Source of the DNA: Flavobacterium sp. UBA4098
Lineage (GTDB): Bacteria > Bacteroidota > Bacteroidia > Flavobacteriales > Flavobacteriaceae
DNA length: 21,287 nucleotides
Assembly: GCA_002382495.1 (NCBI GenBank)
Contig: DFXW01000034.1
Span: forward strand, 12,675-33,961
Direction: 5' to 3'
The notes beneath the pieces were generated by a model. That model saw only the letters and a list, made by a program, of their open reading frames with translations. It made no database searches and had not been told where the DNA came from. Within the stretch, counting starts at the first letter, position 1. Every line of letters starts with the position of its first letter. Shown here one piece after another: positions 6,798-15,109 of this stretch. The position numbers were made by a program, and so were the translations under genes.

Positions 6798-7454
6798 TTA
6801 ATCTAATGAATTGATGTAGTAATTAGGGTATTTACTTTTCACAAAGGTAAATTGATTTTTCGGCAAAGGTTGATTCGTTTTAAAAGAATTAACAGTCAAG
6901 GTGGTTTTGGTTCCTTTTTTACCAATTTCTATTAAATTGTAAATCTGTTTAGTTTGGCTGTCAATTCCTAATAAAATTTCTTTTCGTTGGTCCTTTGAGC
7001 TCATTGGAACTAATTTCACGTACTGAATTTTTTTACCTTTTATAGTAGTAGCCTGGTCTAAAGTATATTTGTAACCTGAATTGAAAAAGGTCAACATTTT
7101 AGAAGGCGTTACTGCGGTATTGTCGTTTTCGTCAACTTTAGAAATGGTAATTTCTTCGTCTTCAGGAACGATAGTGTAGGTTTTTTTGCCGTCGTACAAT
7201 TTAGTGGCTCCCATAAAATTCAACACATATTGGTTGCCTTTTAAAACAACATTGCCTTTACTGTCTTGATTGATATTTTCTTTGGTATTGGAAAGGGAAT
7301 ATTTAAAATCAATTATGATAGTACTGTAGCTTTTTACTTTCGCCGAAACTTGATCCAAAAGCGCTTTTGCTTTCTTGTCTTGTGCATGGATAGAAATACT
7401 GAAAATAAATGCAGCACTTAACAACAAAGTTCTAATAATAGTTTTGTTTTGCAT
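6798..7454 (-). CDS. lolA: LolA-like outer-membrane lipoprotein carrier protein
   Basis: A periplasmic protein of 218 residues in the LolA family, which shuttles lipoproteins from the inner to the outer membrane. From the ATG at 7454 it has a clean signal peptide (basic MQNKTIIR, then a hydrophobic stretch LLLSAAFIFSIS, with likely cleavage after IHA at residue 24). The mature part starts KAKALLDQVSAKVKSY and goes on with strands such as DFKYSLSNTKE and GNVVLKGNQYVLNFMG, as expected for the open beta-barrel. ATGs at 7490 and 7475 in the same frame would add 12 or 7 residues and overlap ftsK; I prefer 7454 because it puts the signal peptide at the N-terminus and leaves a 7-nt gap after the ftsK stop. 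It is followed after 7 nt by the LPS permease gene. Confidence 0.88.
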   Translation of the reverse strand: MQNKTIIRTLLLSAAFIFSISIHAQDKKAKALLDQVSAKVKSYSTIIIDFKYSLSNTKENINQDSKGNVVLKGNQYVLNFMGATKLYDGKKTYTIVPEDEEITISKVDENDNTAVTPSKMLTFFNSGYKYTLDQATTIKGKKIQYVKLVPMSSKDQRKEILLGIDSQTKQIYNLIEIGKKGTKTTLTVNSFKTNQPLPKNQFTFVKSKYPNYYINSLD

Positions 7455-7461
7455 TGGGGTA

Positions 7462-9930
7462 TTAATTTTGTTCATTGTTGAAAAATTCATTCAGCGCCAC
7501 CATATCAGAAATGTTGACATTACGCGCTTTACTTCCTTCAAAAGGGCCTACAATTCCTGCTGCTTCTAATTGATCAATCAAACGTCCCGCTCTGTTATAG
7601 CCTAATTTTAATTTTCGTTGCAATAACGAAGCAGATCCTTGTTGGGCATTGACAATTATTTCAGCTGCTTCTCTAAACAATGAATCGCGCTCAGAGATAT
7701 CAAAATCCAAATTGATGCCTGATTCTTCACCCACAAATTCAGGCAGTAGGTAAGCAGTAGCATAAGCTTTTTGCGAACCAATGAATTCAGTAATTCTTTC
7801 TACCTCAGGAGTGTCTATAAAAGCACATTGCACACGAACTACATCATTTCCATTAGAATACAATAAATCACCACGACCGATCAATTGATCAGCACCTTGA
7901 GTATCTAAAATGGTTCTTGAATCAATTTTGGAAGTTACTCTAAAGGCAATTCTCGCCGGGAAGTTGGCTTTGATCAAACCTGTAATTACGTTTACCGATG
8001 GACGTTGCGTAGCAATGATTAAGTGAATTCCAATCGCACGCGCTAATTGTGCTAAACGTGCTATAGGAACTTCAACTTCTTTTCCTGCAGTCATAATCAA
8101 GTCGGCAAACTCATCGACAACCAAAACAATATAAGGTAAAAATCGGTGACCGTTTTCAGGATTTAATTTTCTTGCTTTGAATTTGTCGTTGTATTCTTTG
8201 ATATTACGCACCATGGCGTCTTTCAACAAAGAATAACGATTATCCATTTCTATACAAAGTGAATTCAAAGTGTTGACTACTTTGGCATTATCGGTAATAA
8301 TAGCGTCGTCACAATCCGGTAACTTAGCTAAATAATGTCTTTCAATTTTATTGAAAAGGGTCAATTCTACTTTCTTCGGGTCAACCAAAACGAATTTAAC
8401 TTCGGCTGGATGTTTTTTGTATAATAGCGAAGTCAAAACAGCATTCAGTCCAACCGATTTTCCTTGTCCTGTAGCACCCGCCATTAAAAGGTGAGGCATT
8501 TTGGCTAAATCGACTACAAAAGTTTCGTTAGAAATTGTTTTACCCAAAGCGATAGGCAATTCCATTTCTGCTTCTTGGAATTTGGCAGATCCAATAGCAC
8601 TTTTCATAGAAACCATAGTTGGATTCTTATTAGGTACTTCAATACCGATGGTGCCTTTACCTGGGATAGGAGCGATAATACGGATACCAAGCGCAGAAAG
8701 TGATAAAGCAATATCGTCTTCTAAACTTTTAATTTTTGAAATACGAATTCCAGCTTCTGGTACAATCTCATATAAAGTTACCGATGGTCCAACAGTGGCT
8801 TTTATTTGAGCAATTTCAATTTTGTAATTGCGAAGCGTATCGACAATCTTGTTTTTATTTTCTTCTAATTCTTCTTGGTTGATGGTAATTCCGCCACTTG
8901 AGTATTCTTTTAATAAATCAATCGTTGGGAATTTATAATTGGATAATTCCAATGTAGGATCAAACAAACCAAAATCAGCTACTAAGCGTGCCGCTAAATT
9001 TTCTTCAACAATATCTTCTTCTTCCGCTTTTTCAATAACAAAAGCTTCGTCACTTGTTGTAATGATGGTAGGTTCTTTTGAAATTGCTGGGGGAGTAGCA
9101 AATGACTGTGTAACCACAGGTTCTACAATCGGTTTTGGTAAGGTATCCAAATTGATTTCAGAAGATGAACTTATGGTTGGTTTTAATGCTTCTTTGTTAA
9201 TTTCAAATTGTGAAGAGGAAGATTTAATATGAATTCCATCCAATTCTTCATCTTTTTCTTCTTCTGGAGTTGGAACCGCATATTCTTCAAGATTGTAACC
9301 AGTTGTTGCTGATTTTTCCGGACTAGGAGTAATTTTGGATTCGATTTCTTTTTTCGAATTTTCTATAAAAGCGTGAATGGAATCTGGAGAAATTTTGATT
9401 TTAAAAATCAAATAAATTACTAATCCGAAAATTAATAAAAGTAAAGTTCCGGTTTTACCAATATAATCTTGCGAAAGCAAATTCATTTCATAACCAATGA
9501 CGCCGCCTAATTCAGGTGCTGAAGTAGCAAAAAAACCAAAAATGATAGAAACGATGATCATGGCAAATAAATCCCAAAACCAAGTAGATCTTAATTTACT
9601 CAATGGCATTCCTAAAAATAAATACAATCCTGTCAAGAAAAATAAGCGAACAAAAAGAAAAGAGGCCACGCCAAAACCTTGGTAAACTATCAGATCAGCC
9701 ACATAGGCACCAATTTTTCCTAACCAATTTGAAACCTCAGTATTTCTATTGTCTAATTGATCTACTGCACTTTGATCGGCTTGACCGTGCAGGTAAAACG
9801 AAATAAATGCAACTAACAAAGCAATTGAAAATAAAACTAAAAGGCTTCCAATTACAATTTTATATTCTTTTGATAATTTCCAAGATCTTTTTTCGCTAAG
9901 ATCGGATTCGCTTTTTATTTTCTTTGCCAT
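7462..9930 (-). CDS. ftsK: DNA translocase FtsK/SpoIIIE
   Basis: An 822-residue septal DNA motor that moves chromosome ends through the closing division site. The N-terminal part (about 25-180) has four hydrophobic membrane segments. An acidic, low-complexity linker follows (about 185-310). The motor domain carries Walker A GATGQGKS (485-492) and Walker B VLVVDEFADL, with D606 and E607, plus the motif ATQRPSVNVITGLIKANFP typical of FtsK. The C-terminal winged-helix gamma domain (about 742-808, GSASLLQRKLKLGYNRAGRL) reads polar DNA signals and contacts XerD. The linker is short compared with E. coli FtsK (1329 residues), which is normal for Bacteroidota. It starts at ATG 9930, 24 nt after dgkA, and ends 7 nt before the LolA-like gene. 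Confidence 0.97.
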   Translation of the reverse strand: MAKKIKSESDLSEKRSWKLSKEYKIVIGSLLVLFSIALLVAFISFYLHGQADQSAVDQLDNRNTEVSNWLGKIGAYVADLIVYQGFGVASFLFVRLFFLTGLYLFLGMPLSKLRSTWFWDLFAMIIVSIIFGFFATSAPELGGVIGYEMNLLSQDYIGKTGTLLLLIFGLVIYLIFKIKISPDSIHAFIENSKKEIESKITPSPEKSATTGYNLEEYAVPTPEEEKDEELDGIHIKSSSSQFEINKEALKPTISSSSEINLDTLPKPIVEPVVTQSFATPPAISKEPTIITTSDEAFVIEKAEEEDIVEENLAARLVADFGLFDPTLELSNYKFPTIDLLKEYSSGGITINQEELEENKNKIVDTLRNYKIEIAQIKATVGPSVTLYEIVPEAGIRISKIKSLEDDIALSLSALGIRIIAPIPGKGTIGIEVPNKNPTMVSMKSAIGSAKFQEAEMELPIALGKTISNETFVVDLAKMPHLLMAGATGQGKSVGLNAVLTSLLYKKHPAEVKFVLVDPKKVELTLFNKIERHYLAKLPDCDDAIITDNAKVVNTLNSLCIEMDNRYSLLKDAMVRNIKEYNDKFKARKLNPENGHRFLPYIVLVVDEFADLIMTAGKEVEVPIARLAQLARAIGIHLIIATQRPSVNVITGLIKANFPARIAFRVTSKIDSRTILDTQGADQLIGRGDLLYSNGNDVVRVQCAFIDTPEVERITEFIGSQKAYATAYLLPEFVGEESGINLDFDISERDSLFREAAEIIVNAQQGSASLLQRKLKLGYNRAGRLIDQLEAAGIVGPFEGSKARNVNISDMVALNEFFNNEQN

Positions 9931-9954
9931 TCTTCTTTTTGAAAACTAGTAAAT

Positions 9955-10326
9955 TTAGAATTTAGGTACATAAATGATTGCACCAATCACAATTGCAGTC
10001 AAGGCTGCAAAAAACACAGCGCCTGCGGCAATGTCTTTGATAAATCCAATGCGCTCGTGAAACTCTGGATGAATAAAATCAGCTACTTTTTCAACAGCGG
10101 TATTTAAACCTTCAACACTCATCACTAATCCGATAGCAAAGACTTGGAAAAGCCATTCAGTAGTAGTAATGTTAAAATAAAAACCAGCAATAGTCATCAA
10201 GATTCCGATAGAAAATTGAGTCATTACACTGTGTTCGGTAGTTATTAATTTGAAAGCACCTTTATAAGCAAAGGTGACACTTTTTAATCTTCCTGAAACA
10301 AATCGATTGTCTTTTTGAAACTCCAT
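9955..10326 (-). CDS. dgkA: Diacylglycerol kinase / undecaprenol kinase family protein
   Basis: A small membrane kinase of 123 residues, the usual length for the family. DgkA-type enzymes phosphorylate diacylglycerol; Gram-positive members act on undecaprenol, so the substrate here cannot be told from sequence alone. The conserved active-site stretch EGLNTAVEKVADFIHP is present (about residues 71-86), followed by IKDIAAGAVFFAA. Three membrane segments are visible near residues 36-52, 57-72 and 97-118. A cytoplasmic amphipathic N-terminus (FVSGRLKSVTFAYKG) matches the family. It lies 10 nt after tpx and 24 nt before ftsK, so it is probably co-transcribed. Confidence 0.93.
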   Translation of the reverse strand: MEFQKDNRFVSGRLKSVTFAYKGAFKLITTEHSVMTQFSIGILMTIAGFYFNITTTEWLFQVFAIGLVMSVEGLNTAVEKVADFIHPEFHERIGFIKDIAAGAVFFAALTAIVIGAIIYVPKF

Positions 10327-10336
10327 TAATAAAATA

Positions 10337-10834
10337 TTAAAGTACTGCTAATGCAGCTTCGTAATTAGGTTCGTCTGCAATTTCGTTCACTTGCTCAGTA
10401 TGTAGAATTGTTCCTTTCTCATCAATCACAATTACCGCTCTTGAGTGTAAGCCAGCTAAGACACCATCAATGATTTCTAAACCGTTTGTTTTTCCAAAAC
10501 TTCCGTCTTTAAAATCAGATAAATTTTCAACGTTTTCTATTCCTTCAGCACCACAAAAACGTTTTTGAGCAAAAGGTAAATCTCTTGAGATACAAAGTAC
10601 TACGGTATTGTTTAGATTGGCAGCTGTAGCATTGAATTTTCTAACAGAAGCAGCACAAGTTCCTGTATCAATACTTGGAAAAATATTAAAGACTACTTTT
10701 TTACCAGCATAATCAGCTAAAGTAGCTATAGATAGATCTGTTTTTACTAATTTAAAATCAGCTAGTTGCGAACCAATTTTAGGTAATTCACCTGAAGTGT
10801 TTATTGGATTTCCGCCTAAAGTTATTGTTGACAT
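10337..10834 (-). CDS. tpx: Thiol peroxidase (Tpx, atypical 2-Cys peroxiredoxin)
   Basis: A 165-residue peroxiredoxin that reduces hydrogen peroxide and organic hydroperoxides with thioredoxin as electron donor. The peroxidatic cysteine is C60 in PSIDTGTCAASVRKFN and the resolving cysteine is C94 in KRFCGAEG; C81 corresponds to the third cysteine of E. coli Tpx. The thioredoxin-like fold strands (KKVVFNIFPS, TVVLCISRDLPFA, RAVIVIDEKGTI) are intact. It is the first gene of the tpx-dgkA-ftsK-lolA-lpt-ribB run. A -7-like element TACTTTTG lies 24 nt upstream. It is separated from katG, also a peroxide-removing enzyme, by a terminator, so the two are neighbours but not one transcript. Confidence 0.96.
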   Translation of the reverse strand: MSTITLGGNPINTSGELPKIGSQLADFKLVKTDLSIATLADYAGKKVVFNIFPSIDTGTCAASVRKFNATAANLNNTVVLCISRDLPFAQKRFCGAEGIENVENLSDFKDGSFGKTNGLEIIDGVLAGLHSRAVIVIDEKGTILHTEQVNEIADEPNYEAALAVL

Positions 10835-10857
10835 AATGAGGTTTTTTTTGTGAGTTC

Positions 10858-10865
10858 CAAAAGTA
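10858..10865 (-). promoter_or_regulatory. Putative -7 promoter element of tpx
   Basis: TACTTTTG on the minus strand matches TAnnTTTG exactly, 23 nt before the tpx start codon. No good TTG at the expected -33 distance is visible, so the call rests on one element. Confidence 0.4.
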
Positions 10866-11038
10866 TGAAAATTTATTCAAATTTTGGTTTGAAGCCTCAT
10901 TTTTTAGATTGAAATTGGGATTTAAAATTTTGTTTACAAATATTAAAAAACCAACTGATTACTATTTTTATATAATTTTAAAATAAAGTTTTTTTTCATT
11001 AAGCAAGTATCAATCAAATACTCGGCTTAGTATAAAAA

Positions 11039-11069
11039 AATAATACCATCAGTAAATGATGGTATTATT
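11039..11069 (-). terminator. Intrinsic terminator of katG
   Basis: A 12-bp perfect stem, AATAATACCATC (11039-11050) with GATGGTATTATT (11058-11069), and a 7-nt loop. On the minus strand it is followed by a T run. It lies 24 nt after the katG stop codon. Confidence 0.85.
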
Positions 11070-11093
11070 AGAAAATTTATAAAAAGTAAACTG

Positions 11094-13280
11094 TTATTTT
11101 GAATCATATCGATCTAAATTCATCACTTTTACCCATGTATTTACAAAATCAGTAACAAACTTTTCTTTGTTATCGTCTTGAGCATATACTTCTGCAATAG
11201 ATCTTAACACCGAATTAGATCCAAAAACCAAATCTACTCTTGTTGCAGTCCATTTTGTTGCTCCTGATTTTTTATCGACAATATTGTATAAATTATCGCC
11301 AACAGGTTTCCAACTATAGTTCATGTCAGTTAAATTTACAAAGAAATCATTGCTCAAAACACCTTCGTTATTGGTAAATACACCATGTTTCGTTCCGTTG
11401 AAGTTAGTACCTAAAACACGCATTCCTCCAATTAAAACTGTCATTTCTGATGCAGTTAATCCTAATAATTGTGCTTTATCTAGCATTAATTCTTCAGGTT
11501 GCACCACATATTTAGCTTTCATAAAGTTTCTAAACGCATCATTTGTAGGTTCTAAAACTGCAAACGATTCGGCATCAGTCATTTCTTGCGTTGCATCACC
11601 TCTTCCTGAGTGGAATGGAACTGTTACATTAAATCCACCTTCTTGAGCTGCTTTTTCAACAGCGGCACTTCCACCTAAAACAATTAAATCAGCAAGACTA
11701 ACTTTTTTATCTAAGCCAGCTTGAATTTCCATCAGTTTATTCAATACTTTTTGAAGTCTTTCTGGTTCGTTTGCAACCCAATTTTTTTGTGGGGCTAAGC
11801 TAATTCTTGCTCCATTTGCACCACCTCTATAATCGGAACCTCTAAATGTTCTTGCACTATCCCAAGCCGTGTTGATGAGTTCGGCTCTGGTTAATCCGCA
11901 ATTTAATAATTTAGATTTTAATTCTTCTGTTTCATTAGCAGACAATGAATACGTTACTTTTGGAATTGGGTCTTGCCAAATTAAATCTTCAGTAGGAGCA
12001 TCTGCACCTAAATATCTTTCTTTTGGACCTAAATCTCTGTGGGTTAATTTGAACCAAGCTCTAGCGAAAACATCTGAAAAATAAGCAGGATCTTTATGAA
12101 AACGTTCCGAAATTTCTCTATATGCAGGATCCATTTTCATTGCCATATCGGCATCGGTCATAATTGGGTTTCTTTTAACTGAAGGATTGTGAGCGTCAAG
12201 GGGCATATCTTCTTCTTTGATGTTGATAGGTTCCCATTGCCAAGCTCCAGCCGGACTTTTCTTTAATTCCCAATCGTATTTTAATAACAAATCGAAATAT
12301 TCATTATCCCATCTTGTTGGGTTTGTAGTCCAAGAACCTTCTAAACCACTGGTTACAGTGTCACCAGCGTTTCCATTTCCTTTTGGATTTTTCCATCCAA
12401 GGCCTTGTTCTTCAATTTCTCCTGCTTCTGGCTCTCTTCCTAAAACTGATGCATCGCCATTTCCATGCGCTTTTCCTACGGTGTGACCTCCTGCAGTTAA
12501 AGCAACAGTTTCTTCGTCGTTCATTGCCATTCTTTCAAAGGTTACACGAACGTCATGTGCTGTTTTTAAAGGGTCTGGTTTTCCATCAACCCCTTCTGGG
12601 TTTACATAAATTAATCCCATCATCACAGCTGCAAGTGGATTTTCTAAGTTTCTTTCACCAGAGTATCTTGTACCTTCTCCACCAGATACAGCTAACCATT
12701 CTTTTTCTGCACCCCAATAAATATCTTTTTCTGGATGCCAAATATCTTCACGACCCCCTGCAAATCCAAAAGTTTTTAATCCCATAGATTCATAAGCCAT
12801 GTTTCCAGCTAAAATCATTAAATCTGCCCAAGAAATTTTGTTACCATATTTCTTTTTCAAAGGCCATAATAATCTTCTAGCCTTGTCTAAATTTCCGTTA
12901 TCTGGCCAGCTGTTCAATGGTGCAAAACGAAGATTTCCTGTTCCAGAACCACCACGCCCATCAGAAATTCTGTACGTTCCAGCAGAATGCCACGCCATAC
13001 GAATAAACAATCCGCCATAGTGACCCCAATCTGCTGGCCACCAATCTTGACTATCGGTCATTAATTTTTTTAAATCAGATTTAAGTGCTTCTAAATCTAG
13101 TTTTTTAAATTCTTCGGCATAATTAAATGCTGATCCAAGTGGATTAGTTTTTGTGTCGTGTTGATGAAGAATGTCTAAGTTTAATGATTTTGGCCACCAA
13201 TCTTGGTTTTTTACACCATCACTCAAACCTTTTTGGTTTTGATGAAATGGGCATTTGCTAATGTCATTTGAATTTTCCAT
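11094..13280 (-). CDS. katG: Catalase-peroxidase KatG
   Basis: A 728-residue bifunctional haem enzyme that removes hydrogen peroxide by catalase and peroxidase reactions; the length is typical. The distal active site is R94, W97 and H98 in RMAWHSAGTYR, and the proximal haem ligand is H266 in GGHTVGKAHG. The Trp-Tyr-Met adduct needed for catalase activity should form from W97, Y225 (LIYVNPEG) and M251 (RMAMND), all present. The N-terminal haem domain is followed by the duplicated C-terminal domain that has lost the haem site (about 430-728). No signal peptide is seen. The gene stands alone, with a strong terminator after it and AT-rich palindromes before it. The neighbouring tpx has a related function. 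Confidence 0.98.
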   Translation of the reverse strand: MENSNDISKCPFHQNQKGLSDGVKNQDWWPKSLNLDILHQHDTKTNPLGSAFNYAEEFKKLDLEALKSDLKKLMTDSQDWWPADWGHYGGLFIRMAWHSAGTYRISDGRGGSGTGNLRFAPLNSWPDNGNLDKARRLLWPLKKKYGNKISWADLMILAGNMAYESMGLKTFGFAGGREDIWHPEKDIYWGAEKEWLAVSGGEGTRYSGERNLENPLAAVMMGLIYVNPEGVDGKPDPLKTAHDVRVTFERMAMNDEETVALTAGGHTVGKAHGNGDASVLGREPEAGEIEEQGLGWKNPKGNGNAGDTVTSGLEGSWTTNPTRWDNEYFDLLLKYDWELKKSPAGAWQWEPINIKEEDMPLDAHNPSVKRNPIMTDADMAMKMDPAYREISERFHKDPAYFSDVFARAWFKLTHRDLGPKERYLGADAPTEDLIWQDPIPKVTYSLSANETEELKSKLLNCGLTRAELINTAWDSARTFRGSDYRGGANGARISLAPQKNWVANEPERLQKVLNKLMEIQAGLDKKVSLADLIVLGGSAAVEKAAQEGGFNVTVPFHSGRGDATQEMTDAESFAVLEPTNDAFRNFMKAKYVVQPEELMLDKAQLLGLTASEMTVLIGGMRVLGTNFNGTKHGVFTNNEGVLSNDFFVNLTDMNYSWKPVGDNLYNIVDKKSGATKWTATRVDLVFGSNSVLRSIAEVYAQDDNKEKFVTDFVNTWVKVMNLDRYDSK

Positions 13281-13346
13281 GATAGTAAAAATTATTGTTA
13301 AATGTTATTTCTATAGTTTTGTTTAATTACTTTAATTTAATGCATT

Positions 13347-13354
13347 CAAAAATA
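13347..13354 (-). promoter_or_regulatory. Putative -7 promoter element of katG
   Basis: TATTTTTG on the minus strand matches TAnnTTTG, 66 nt before the katG start codon. The -33 position has no clear TTG, which would fit a promoter that needs an activator, though that is inference. Confidence 0.4.
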
Positions 13355-13397
13355 CGCATAAATAGTCCCTTTTACGTGTTAAATAATGATTATATTT

Positions 13398-13441
13398 TAT
13401 TATATAATAGTTTTTACTTATAGTTTGAATGCTATTATATA
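13398..13441. repeat. AT palindromes upstream of katG
   Basis: TATTATATAATA (13398-13409) is a 12-nt perfect palindrome. TATATAATAG (13401-13410) also forms a perfect 10-bp inverted repeat with CTATTATATA (13432-13441). They lie upstream of the putative katG -7 element and about 70 nt before the end of the nagZ-like operon on the other side. They could be a peroxide-regulator site (PerR or OxyR type) or a weak terminator hairpin for nagZ reading from the right. Confidence 0.4.
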
Positions 13442-13508
13442 CTTTAAATCAATTATAGAGTTTGAATTATTAGTCTAGAATTATTTTTTTAAAGAAAGTA
13501 GTACTGAT

Positions 13509-15101
13509 TTACAAATTCTTAATACTAACAGGAAGCTGTCCGGTACAAGCCAAATTTTGAATAAATTGTTGCGTAGCAACCTCTTGAAATACTTCAAAAT
13601 CTTGATAGGCTATTACAATTTCTTTGGCTAATGCCAATTGGGGTATGACTTGAAGCGCATACGGATTTCCAAAAACATAGAGAACACAATTCTTGGTTGA
13701 CAATAATTCGCCTAAGTATTCCAGTACTTCGGGTTCAATATCAAATTGATTCAGCGGTTTTGCTTTGGGTACAAACAAAGAAATCAAAAGGGTATCGTAT
13801 TGAGAAATACTTTCTTTGCAATCTATAGAACTCTCTGCGACAATAGAAAATAATGGCGCATCAAGTGATCGCATCGTTTTAGTTGCAAAACCATCATTGT
13901 AAATGCTCAATTGTGCCAATGTTTTATTTTGTTTGGCTTCTTGAATTCTAAATGGAATGCTGTCCGACTTGACTTTCGTCAAGCAACTCTCGGCAATTTT
14001 ACGATTCAAATTAGCGCAATTGCTAAAGTCTATTGTATTGTCACTTATTGGTGTAACTGGATTCGTATTATTGAATAGTCCCACTTTTTCTTTGCACTGT
14101 ATTATTCGGGAATAGCTAGCTTCAATCCTTTCGGCTGTCGCATTTTTTAAAATGTATTGAACTCCTTCAGCTACATTTTCGGCAAAGCATAAAATATCAT
14201 TCCCTGCATTAAAAGCTTCCCATTCCAATTGTCCTTTGGTTGAATATAAATCGGAAACGCTTTTCATATTCAAGGCATCTGAAATTATCAATCCCTCAAA
14301 ACCCAATTGGTTCCTTAGTAAATTTTGAATGATGTTCTTTGACAATGTCGCCGAGGTGTTTTTTCCATCGTTCAAAGCGGGCACGGCCAGATGACCAATC
14401 ATTATAGAATCAACCTTATTTTTGATCCCTTGGATAAAGGGATACAATTCGTTGGTCATCAATTGGTCTAAGCTTTCATTTAAAATGGGTAGTCCCAAGT
14501 GCGAATCGACATTCGTATTTCCGTGACCTGGAAAATGTTTCAAACAACCTAAAATTCCTGCGTCTGACATTCCTCTAAAATAAGCATTCGCAAATAGCGC
14601 CACCTTTTCTTTGCTTTCGCCAAAAGAACGGTACCCAATGACAGGATTATCAGGATTATTATTAATATCAGCCAAAGGTGCTAAGTTGTACAATATACCA
14701 GCGGCTTTTAAGTCGGTACCAATTTGTTTTCCCACTTCATACACCAAATCAACTTCAGACTCAGGTAAAGCACCTAAAGTGATAGCATACGGATATTGCG
14801 GTGTATTTTCAATACGCATGGCCAATCCCCATTCGGCATCAATACTCATTAAAAGAGGAGTGGGGGCACATTTTTGATAGCGAACGATCAGTTCATTTAA
14901 TTTGGCATAACTATCTTCATAGGTTACCACTTTTTGTTTGCTTTCGTAATTGGTTGCGGCACTTGCACGACTATGAAAAAAGGTAAGCCCACCAATATTG
15001 TAGTTGCGTATTAAAGCTTCTGTAGCTTGAATATTTTCCTCGGTATCATTAATGAATACAGCAGGAAAGAAAAATTGACCAATTTTTTGCTCTAAAGTCA
15101 T
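13509..15101 (-). CDS. nagZ: Glycoside hydrolase family 3 beta-N-acetylhexosaminidase (NagZ-like)
   Basis: A 530-residue protein. NagZ removes GlcNAc from GlcNAc-anhydroMurNAc (peptides) in the cytoplasm during cell-wall recycling. The NagZ signature KHFPGHGNTNVDSH is at 188-201, with the D199/H201 acid-base pair, and the probable nucleophile is D275 in ISDALNMKS. The catalytic barrel covers about 1-340. The remaining 190 residues resemble the C-terminal domain of larger GH3 enzymes, so this is the two-domain type rather than the single-domain E. coli NagZ (341 residues). No signal peptide is seen from the ATG at 15101, which agrees with a cytoplasmic site. It is the last gene of the run, 8 nt after the AmpG-like permease that would supply its substrate. 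Confidence 0.92.
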   Translation of the reverse strand: MTLEQKIGQFFFPAVFINDTEENIQATEALIRNYNIGGLTFFHSRASAATNYESKQKVVTYEDSYAKLNELIVRYQKCAPTPLLMSIDAEWGLAMRIENTPQYPYAITLGALPESEVDLVYEVGKQIGTDLKAAGILYNLAPLADINNNPDNPVIGYRSFGESKEKVALFANAYFRGMSDAGILGCLKHFPGHGNTNVDSHLGLPILNESLDQLMTNELYPFIQGIKNKVDSIMIGHLAVPALNDGKNTSATLSKNIIQNLLRNQLGFEGLIISDALNMKSVSDLYSTKGQLEWEAFNAGNDILCFAENVAEGVQYILKNATAERIEASYSRIIQCKEKVGLFNNTNPVTPISDNTIDFSNCANLNRKIAESCLTKVKSDSIPFRIQEAKQNKTLAQLSIYNDGFATKTMRSLDAPLFSIVAESSIDCKESISQYDTLLISLFVPKAKPLNQFDIEPEVLEYLGELLSTKNCVLYVFGNPYALQVIPQLALAKEIVIAYQDFEVFQEVATQQFIQNLACTGQLPVSIKNL

Positions 15102-15109
15102 CGTCTTAA

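Noticed and set aside
7455..7490. Upstream ATGs of the LolA-like gene overlapping ftsK
   Set aside because: They would place a polar stretch before the signal peptide; the ATG at 7454 gives a normal signal peptide and no overlap.
11323..13020. Several long plus-strand open frames opposite katG
   Set aside because: They are mirror frames of a highly conserved enzyme, with no recognisable domains and no promoter-like signals.
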